This document shows positions 22,642 through 27,343 of a stretch of DNA of 27,343 nucleotides, piece after piece; position 1 is the first letter of the stretch, and every line of letters starts with the position of its first letter. This DNA is from a virus. The stretch is from positions 1 through 27,343 of the IMG/VR virus record IMGVR_UViG_3300031671_000010; one strand, written 5' to 3'. A program made the translations under genes and the position numbers. Below the pieces are notes generated by a model. It saw only the letters and a list, made by a program, of their open reading frames with translations, made no database searches and was not told the origin of the DNA.

Positions 22642-23235
22642 ATGCGCGATTTTAACATTATCAAGCAAGCAATAGACATCGCCGAACGCTACCGCCGCCG
22701 CACACAGGTTGTGGAAAATACGCGGGTAGTGGGGCGTATCAAAACGTACCTGCTGCCGCCCATCAGTGAAGCAGAGTACGCTATGTGGTGGCCGAAATTA
22801 CGCGAAGCCGAGCGCGAACGCTATCTGGAGAGCGACGTACCCAATATTGTGACGCAGAATGGACGCACGCAGATTCTCACCTATGTCGGCAACGGCTCAA
22901 TTAACTCTGGTCTTATCGGCAACATCAACCCATTCGCGCAGTATTTCTCTGTCGGCACGGGACTGATTGCCACCTTGTCTGCTGGCGACGTGGTGGTCAA
23001 TGGTGAAATCTTTCGCGCTGCGCCATCGGCGGCTATTATTTCCGGCAACGCGGTCTCTCTGTCCACGTTCTTCGGCGCGGGCAGCGCGAATGGGGCGTAC
23101 ACCAATTGCGGTTTCTATGGCGTCGGGGCGACCGCCACGCTTGGTACTGGCACACTGCTCACGCATGCGCTGTATAGCTTCGTCAAAACGTCGGCAAACA
23201 GTCTGACCACTACCTATATCGTGAATGTGAATTGA
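22642..23235 (+). CDS. Tail tip/fibre-like protein
   Basis: A 197-residue protein starting at ATG 22642 with GGGGAAA upstream; an in-frame TTG at 22627 overlaps the previous stop and is less likely. It has a helical, charged N-terminus (AIDIAERYRRRTQVVENTR), then a Gly/Ala/Thr-rich beta part ending GTGTLLTHALYSFVKTSANS, a pattern common at the end of phage fibre or baseplate-associated proteins. Exact role unknown. Confidence 0.65.
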   Translation: MRDFNIIKQAIDIAERYRRRTQVVENTRVVGRIKTYLLPPISEAEYAMWWPKLREAERERYLESDVPNIVTQNGRTQILTYVGNGSINSGLIGNINPFAQYFSVGTGLIATLSAGDVVVNGEIFRAAPSAAIISGNAVSLSTFFGAGSANGAYTNCGFYGVGATATLGTGTLLTHALYSFVKTSANSLTTTYIVNVN

Positions 23236-23242
23236 GGATGCT

Positions 23243-23533
23243 ATGAGTACTGCATTAAATCGCTTCGAGGTTCTGTTGCCGCAATACCCGGAAGGCAGCG
23301 CAGGAAACACGGCTGTGCAGGCGTTTCTTGTCGAAATGGGCAGTATCACGACCTTTTTTGTCTCGCGGGTGAGCCAAATTGCGGCCAACAACGCGGAAAC
23401 GGAAGGTGCAATTGTGTGGGGCGCTTTGAACACGGCGCAATCGCTGTCCGCACTCATGGCGCTTGAAACCTTAAATACGGCGCTCGGCATCACGTTGCCG
23501 TGCATTTCCTGGTCAGTGAATACAGAACCATGA
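23243..23533 (+). CDS. Unknown small tail-module protein
   Basis: A 96-residue protein with a GAGG site 5 bases upstream. It is mostly helical with Ala-rich stretches (FLVEMGSITTFFVSRVSQIA, LSALMALETLNTALGI). It sits between the tip protein and the triplicated family and ends 7 bases before the first copy. No family recognised. Confidence 0.6.
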   Translation: MSTALNRFEVLLPQYPEGSAGNTAVQAFLVEMGSITTFFVSRVSQIAANNAETEGAIVWGALNTAQSLSALMALETLNTALGITLPCISWSVNTEP

Positions 23534-23540
23534 GGACGCT

Positions 23541-23894
23541 ATGACACTCACGTATGTGCCGCTCAACACGACAAACACGGTGATTCAGGCGGCAGATATC
23601 AATCAGGCCATCAAGTATTTGCAACAGCCATCGGGCGGGCAAGAATTGAGCCATTACTATCTGGAAGGCCCGGCACCGGCAGCTGATACGGTCTCGATGT
23701 ATGTGACGAGCCATTCCAGAGGCAGCACGCCGGTCTCGGCAACGGTGGATGTCACCGACCAGGCGATGACTGGCCTGTCGGGATCGCTGCCGATAACGGC
23801 AACGCTGAAATCGTATGGCGTGCAAGTGTATGCCATCACGACATCTGCGCAGCAAAATGCACGCTGTGGGGGCGCTATTACTTTTCAATATTAG
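23541..23894 (+). CDS. Triplicated tail-tip family, copy 1
   Basis: A 117-residue protein with GAGGACG upstream. Shared features with the next two genes are an N-terminal short strand, then ADINQAIKYLQQPSGGQE, a Ser/Thr-rich beta core with TPVSATVDVT, and a C-terminus ending CGGAITFQY. The 'xNQxIxxLQQPxGxQE' block and the 'GGxxTxQY' end are the family signatures. It is probably a beta-rich, structural or receptor-binding protein of the tail tip, by context. No known family recognised. Confidence 0.75.
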   Translation: MTLTYVPLNTTNTVIQAADINQAIKYLQQPSGGQELSHYYLEGPAPAADTVSMYVTSHSRGSTPVSATVDVTDQAMTGLSGSLPITATLKSYGVQVYAITTSAQQNARCGGAITFQY

Positions 23895-23904
23895 AGGAAA
23901 AACC

Positions 23905-24249
23905 ATGGCACTGGTACTGGCGATTACGGGGCATAACGTGCATGCCACTGATTACAATCAGGTGATAAACGTGCTGCAACAGCCTGCGGGCGGGCAGGAA
24001 CTCGGTGGCTACGTGCTCTCTGGGAACACGTACACGAGCGGCTGTACGGTCGCGGTGTATATTGCCACGCTCTCAAAATATACGCCGCTGGTGTCGGTAT
24101 CGGTTGATACGACGGATATCAGCCCACCAGCGTACTTCAATACGCTGCTTCTCGCGAAGGAAACCAGCCACGGCTTTCTGATTTATACGACGTGGACATC
24201 GGCGCAAGGCGGCGGCGCATGCGGCGGCAAGTACACCGCCCAATATTGA
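23905..24249 (+). CDS. Triplicated tail-tip family, copy 2
   Basis: A 114-residue paralogue. I start at ATG 23905 with AGAGGAAAA upstream; an upstream in-frame TTG at 23815 would overlap copy 1 and is unlikely. It contains TDYNQVINVLQQPAGGQELG, then GNTYTSGCTVAVYIATLSKY, TPLVSVSVDTTD and CGGKYTAQY. It differs most from copy 1 in the middle loop (PPAYFNTLLLAKETSHG). Two cysteines (CTVAV and ACGG) may be paired. Confidence 0.75.
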   Translation: MALVLAITGHNVHATDYNQVINVLQQPAGGQELGGYVLSGNTYTSGCTVAVYIATLSKYTPLVSVSVDTTDISPPAYFNTLLLAKETSHGFLIYTTWTSAQGGGACGGKYTAQY

Positions 24250-24259
24250 GGAAAACAAC

Positions 24260-24601
24260 ATGGCGCTAACGGTAGTGGCAACGGGCGACACAATTACGAC
24301 GCTCTCGCTCAATCAAATTCTATACTACTTGCAGCAACCGAGCGGTGCGCAAGAATACGGCAACTATAACATTTCTGGCAATTGCTACACGAGCAGTTGT
24401 TATCTGACCTGCTATATCGAAACGGAATCACGCAATTCGGTGCCGGTTTCTGCCGCGCTTTCAACGAGCGACGGACAAGGCGGCGGCGCGGGCAATCCGT
24501 CATACGGCAGTCTGACTATGGGCGGACTGCAAGCCTACTCACTGGTGAGTGCGGCAACGACCAACGCGTTTGTGGGCGGGCCACACACGGTTCAGTACTG
24601 A
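24260..24601 (+). CDS. Triplicated tail-tip family, copy 3
   Basis: A 113-residue paralogue with GAGGAAAA upstream. It contains SLNQILYYLQQPSGAQEYGN, then GNCYTSSCYLTCYIETES, VPVSAALSTSDGQGGGAGNP and VGGPHTVQY. It is closer to copy 2 than to copy 1 around GN-YTS-C. It is followed 13 bases later by the cysteine-rich gene. Confidence 0.75.
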   Translation: MALTVVATGDTITTLSLNQILYYLQQPSGAQEYGNYNISGNCYTSSCYLTCYIETESRNSVPVSAALSTSDGQGGGAGNPSYGSLTMGGLQAYSLVSAATTNAFVGGPHTVQY

Positions 24602-24614
24602 AAGGAAGAAATGT

Positions 24615-25142
24615 ATGGGGCTACATTCCTACAACGAAGAAACGGGCGATCTTGAGTATTATTGCACCAATCCTGAGTGCAGCCATCACAGCTGCGCCGA
24701 TTGGGAAGCGTTTCGCACCTGCGCGCATCATGACCAAATGGAATACGTCGTTGTGCCTGCCGCTGAAATGCAGCAACGACTGGCTGGCGTCCTACCGCCT
24801 GAACAGCTGCAACAGCTGGGCGACACCATCATCTCACAGCAAAGCGCGGCGCACCGCGTATCAGGCGGCACGTCCAATGTGCATCACGCCAGCCACGAGG
24901 ATATCAAATGGACTGGCCCCAATGAGGTGCAATTGCCGATGTGCGAATGCGGCACGCAAATGACGCTCAAAGTCAATTTTAGCGACGCGGAATTGAATGC
25001 GCCAAACATCAAAATTGTGCGCAGAAATAAAGATAACCCAACCATCATTGATGGCATAGACCAGCATCCGATGGTGGCTCGCCATCAAGCGTTGGCAAAA
25101 AAATTGGAGCAATTAGGCAACGTGTACCGCCCGCTGCTATAA
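24615..25142 (+). CDS. Cysteine/histidine-rich protein, probable zinc binder
   Basis: A 175-residue protein starting at ATG 24615 with AAAGGAAG six bases upstream; an in-frame ATG at 24549 lies inside copy 3 and is unlikely. The first 40 residues hold C17, C22, H24, H25, C27, C36, H38 and H39 (CTNPECSHHSCADW then CAHHD). A second CEC cluster (residues 110-112) is in PMCECGTQMTLKVNF. The spacing suggests one or two zinc sites. A predicted coiled or helical middle (EMQQRLAGVLPPEQLQQLGD) links the two. It lies in the tail-tip region, an unusual place for a zinc-binding protein. Function unknown. Confidence 0.65.
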   Translation: MGLHSYNEETGDLEYYCTNPECSHHSCADWEAFRTCAHHDQMEYVVVPAAEMQQRLAGVLPPEQLQQLGDTIISQQSAAHRVSGGTSNVHHASHEDIKWTGPNEVQLPMCECGTQMTLKVNFSDAELNAPNIKIVRRNKDNPTIIDGIDQHPMVARHQALAKKLEQLGNVYRPLL

Positions 25143-25157
25143 GAAAGGAAAACGACA

Positions 25158-25883
25158 ATTTCAGATTTCACGACAATTAGAAGCATGTTCAATTCAGGCA
25201 CTGATGCGAGTCCCACCTGGAACGCCATCGCCTTTGGCGGTTCGGCAGGTGCCAATGAGTATCGCTGGTGCGCGTCTGGCGCTGGTGCCGCAGGTACGGG
25301 CTCAGCATCCTGGCCGCAGTACAGCCGACCAGCTTCAACGGGTGCGATACCTGAGCTCTGGGGCTTTTCAGCAGATACCACCGGCATCAAATGCGCGACA
25401 TATGACGGCACCAACGGCAAGGCCAATGTGTTCGCCATAGACTTTGATGCAGTTGGCACCTTCGCTGCTGCTCCAACGCTCTCTGCCTGGGGCGATAATA
25501 CGCACACCGCGCCATCCGCTGGCACACAGCCAGGTGGTCAGAGCGGTTCGCCCATTGTGAACGGGCAGACCACTGACACCAGCGATGCCAGCTACCTCAA
25601 AGGCAACCTGTATGGCACGTCAGGAACAACGGTCAGTGCTGGCTCGGTCGGCACCACGCTCGCGGCCACATCAGGCACAGCAGGCAGCGTTTCACCCGGC
25701 ACGGGCGCATGGATGGCGACGTGGCAGTCATTGCAAGGCGCTATCCAGTACATTACCGCAGCGGCAACGCCAGCGGCAACCACGGCTGGCAAGCTGTTCT
25801 TCACACTTGCGTTGTACACCGGGCCAAACATGAGCCTGGGTACACTGCTGCCGGTGGTGACGTTCACTTACAGCTACGTCTAA
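25158..25883 (+). CDS. Fibre-like Gly/Ser/Thr-rich protein, probable ATT start
   Basis: This reading gives 241 residues from ATT 25158. No ATG, GTG or TTG occurs in frame between the upstream stop and an ATG at 25185, yet AAAGGAAAA lies 8 bases before the ATT and 35 bases before that ATG. The sequence between (ISDFTTIRSM) continues the protein smoothly. The body is Gly/Ser/Thr/Ala-rich with strands (FAIDFDAVGTFAAAPTLSAW, GTTLAATSGTAGSVSPGTG) and ends with a hydrophobic strand (VVTFTYSYV). It looks like a tail fibre or appendage component. No family recognised. Confidence 0.65.
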   Translation: MSDFTTIRSMFNSGTDASPTWNAIAFGGSAGANEYRWCASGAGAAGTGSASWPQYSRPASTGAIPELWGFSADTTGIKCATYDGTNGKANVFAIDFDAVGTFAAAPTLSAWGDNTHTAPSAGTQPGGQSGSPIVNGQTTDTSDASYLKGNLYGTSGTTVSAGSVGTTLAATSGTAGSVSPGTGAWMATWQSLQGAIQYITAAATPAATTAGKLFFTLALYTGPNMSLGTLLPVVTFTYSYV

Positions 25884-25892
25884 GGAGGCTCT

Positions 25893-26834
25893 ATGACGCT
25901 CACACCATCAGGTGAAGTCGCCGTCTTTCCGGCACCGGTTGACCAGTTTCAGCCAGGCAAATCGGCGTACGAGTGCGTGGCGTTTTGCGCGGCATTCGTG
26001 CACTTTGCTGGTCCGCCCACAGGCAATCCAGGCGGCACACCTGCACAGGTGATTGCGACGGCTGAACAGTGGTATGCCACGGAAGAAGGCTCAAATGATT
26101 CATCCAACATGAACGGCATGAGTCTGGATGCCGAGTACGCCATGCTCAAAGGCTTGGGTGTCGCCTATACGCCGCTGCCCATCAGCGCGAACTCTGCACA
26201 CGACAGCGACATGGCAAACGTCAAAGCAGCTTTGCTGGCCGGAAAGCCGGTGATGATCTGCGGAGCGGAAACAGGCTTTTACGATGTTGGCCTCGGCGAC
26301 ATCATTCCATACGGATGGACACCGACCGGCAATCACTGCATCGTTGCAACCGGCATCGCGCCATCAGGCAACTTTTACGTGCGCGATATGGCAAACGTCG
26401 GACACAATCTGGCTCCAGGCTCACAGCGCGAATATGACAACAACCGCATGGATTTGATCTCAGGAACGGCCATAGACGTTCCGTGGCTCTCGACGCCGCC
26501 GCCAGCGCCCAATTTGCTCCTGCCCAACGCCAACGACCTGGCTGTCTGGAATCTGCTGCAAACCATGCTGTCCGAGGCGTTTCCAACCTTGCCGCCACTT
26601 CCAACCATTCCATGCGACCCGACGCATGCTATTCCGCAAGCATGGTTGGTCGGCAGATGGAAACACGGCTGCAACTTTGGTACGCCGCTACAGGTGGAGC
26701 AGAATATGACCAGTTTTTATAAAACGCCGTACACCGTCATGGAACAGGAGTTCACCCACGCTCGCGCCTCCTGGCACAGCGATACCGGAAAAGTTACATG
26801 GTATGACGCCCGCGGCGTTGTTGTCGTTCTCTAG
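25893..26834 (+). CDS. C39/papain-like cysteine peptidase, possible cell-wall lysin
   Basis: A 313-residue protein with AAGGAGG upstream. The catalytic pattern is that of a papain-fold peptidase: C28 in SAYECVAFCAAF, H148 in GNHCIVATGI and D165 (with N168) in FYVRDMANVG. The last ~110 residues (from PNLLLPNANDLAVWNLLQTM) hold an additional, partly Pro-rich domain with WLVGRWKHGC and YTVMEQEFTHARASW, possibly a wall-binding or oligomerisation part. In phage tail modules this class often cuts peptidoglycan peptides for DNA entry or for lysis. It is the only enzyme of the tail end seen here. Active residues are assigned by eye. Confidence 0.7.
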   Translation: MTLTPSGEVAVFPAPVDQFQPGKSAYECVAFCAAFVHFAGPPTGNPGGTPAQVIATAEQWYATEEGSNDSSNMNGMSLDAEYAMLKGLGVAYTPLPISANSAHDSDMANVKAALLAGKPVMICGAETGFYDVGLGDIIPYGWTPTGNHCIVATGIAPSGNFYVRDMANVGHNLAPGSQREYDNNRMDLISGTAIDVPWLSTPPPAPNLLLPNANDLAVWNLLQTMLSEAFPTLPPLPTIPCDPTHAIPQAWLVGRWKHGCNFGTPLQVEQNMTSFYKTPYTVMEQEFTHARASWHSDTGKVTWYDARGVVVVL

Positions 26835-26843
26835 GAGGCACGC

Positions 26844-27343
26844 ATGAGCATCGCCAGCACCTTATACAGCATCGGAAACGCACTTGACCCGATGACGGCC
26901 TACTGGAGCGCAGCATTGTCTACCGGCAAGCGCGTTTCCGAGCGCACGCTGCTGCCCACGCTTGCTCGCGGCGGCAAAGGACTGCGCAGTCTGGATTGGG
27001 CGCTTGATTTGGTCTCTACGGGCGATGTGCGGCGCATTACCGAGCTTTCGCTCCACTGTCCTGATGGTCGAACAGCAGTGCTGGAAATCGCGGAACCGGG
27101 CACCGCGTTCCAATTCAAAACCAAATCGCTCACTATGTTCGCCAAAGATGGGCTCTGCATCGAGTATCAGGTGATTGGGCGCGTTGTGGACAAGGCAACC
27201 GGCAGGTGCGAAGCATTTGCCTGGGATTACCGGCCAAAGCCAGGTGAGCCGAACCTGGTGGCGTTCAAAACCAGCATCTATAACTTCGGTAGCTGGCGCG
27301 ATACCATGACGCCAATCGGCGCGCTGGGGTTAGAAGTGCAAGG
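26844..27343 (+). CDS. Unknown tail-end protein, cut by the window edge
   Basis: An open reading from ATG 26844, with AGGAGG upstream, runs to the end of the window without a stop (at least 166 residues). It begins MSIASTLYSIGNALDPMTAY and contains LARGGKGLRSLDWALDLVST and VDKATGRCEAFAWDYRPKPG. No family recognised. It continues beyond the window. Confidence 0.6.
   Translation, partial: MSIASTLYSIGNALDPMTAYWSAALSTGKRVSERTLLPTLARGGKGLRSLDWALDLVSTGDVRRITELSLHCPDGRTAVLEIAEPGTAFQFKTKSLTMFAKDGLCIEYQVIGRVVDKATGRCEAFAWDYRPKPGEPNLVAFKTSIYNFGSWRDTMTPIGALGLEVQ

Overview
The window looks like part of a tailed-phage genome (prophage or free phage). It runs from a small-gene control region through the complete head and tail assembly module of a long-tailed, siphovirus-like phage, and it ends inside a gene at the right edge. 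Nearly every gene is on the + strand, tightly packed, and usually preceded by a purine-rich AGGAG/GGAGG ribosome site. No integrase, attachment site, replication enzyme, tRNA or rRNA was seen. The host cannot be fixed from the sequence. The style (strong Shine-Dalgarno sites, sigma-70-type promoters, HK97-type head genes, small XRE and PD-(D/E)XK genes) fits a Gram-positive-like or Chloroflexota-like host, but this is a weak guess.

Positions 1-5300 hold the control region. A nuclease-fold gene (30-494) is followed by a minus-strand DNA-binding protein (752-1048). That gene diverges from a + strand transcript across a regulatory spacer with two good sigma-70 promoters and three matching 16-bp operator-like sites. 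The + strand side carries a possibly frameshifted gene (1261-1725), a sigma-factor-like protein (1776-2360), an unknown gene, an AT-rich terminator, an XRE-type regulator (2909-3115), a four-helix membrane protein and several overlapping small genes. The last of these encodes a 32-residue zinc-finger-like peptide. Positions 4760-4940 carry repeated TGAAC/GTTCA elements abutting a strong promoter (TTGACT-17-TACAAT).

That promoter is followed by one 80-residue gene (5020-5262) and a textbook intrinsic terminator (5322-5357). The terminator sits just before the terminase small subunit, with no room for a promoter in between. The arrangement resembles a late-gene switch controlled by terminator read-through.

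Positions 5379-18010 hold the packaging, head and connector genes: small and large terminase, portal fused to a head-morphogenesis tail, prohead protease fused to a scaffold-like part, major capsid protein with an Ig/FN3-like insertion, an unknown head gene, four connector/neck/terminator proteins, a small gene, the tail tube protein, and a tail assembly chaperone pair joined by a -1 frameshift at A AAT TTT.

Positions 18014-27343 hold the tape measure protein, a hub protein with a probable carbohydrate-binding insertion, several tip or fibre-like proteins, a tandem triplicated gene family (23541-24601), a cysteine-rich protein, a fibre-like protein probably starting at ATT, a C39/papain-like cysteine peptidase and a gene cut by the window edge. 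Several starts are non-ATG (TTG, GTG, probable ATT); the start positions here were chosen by ribosome-site spacing.
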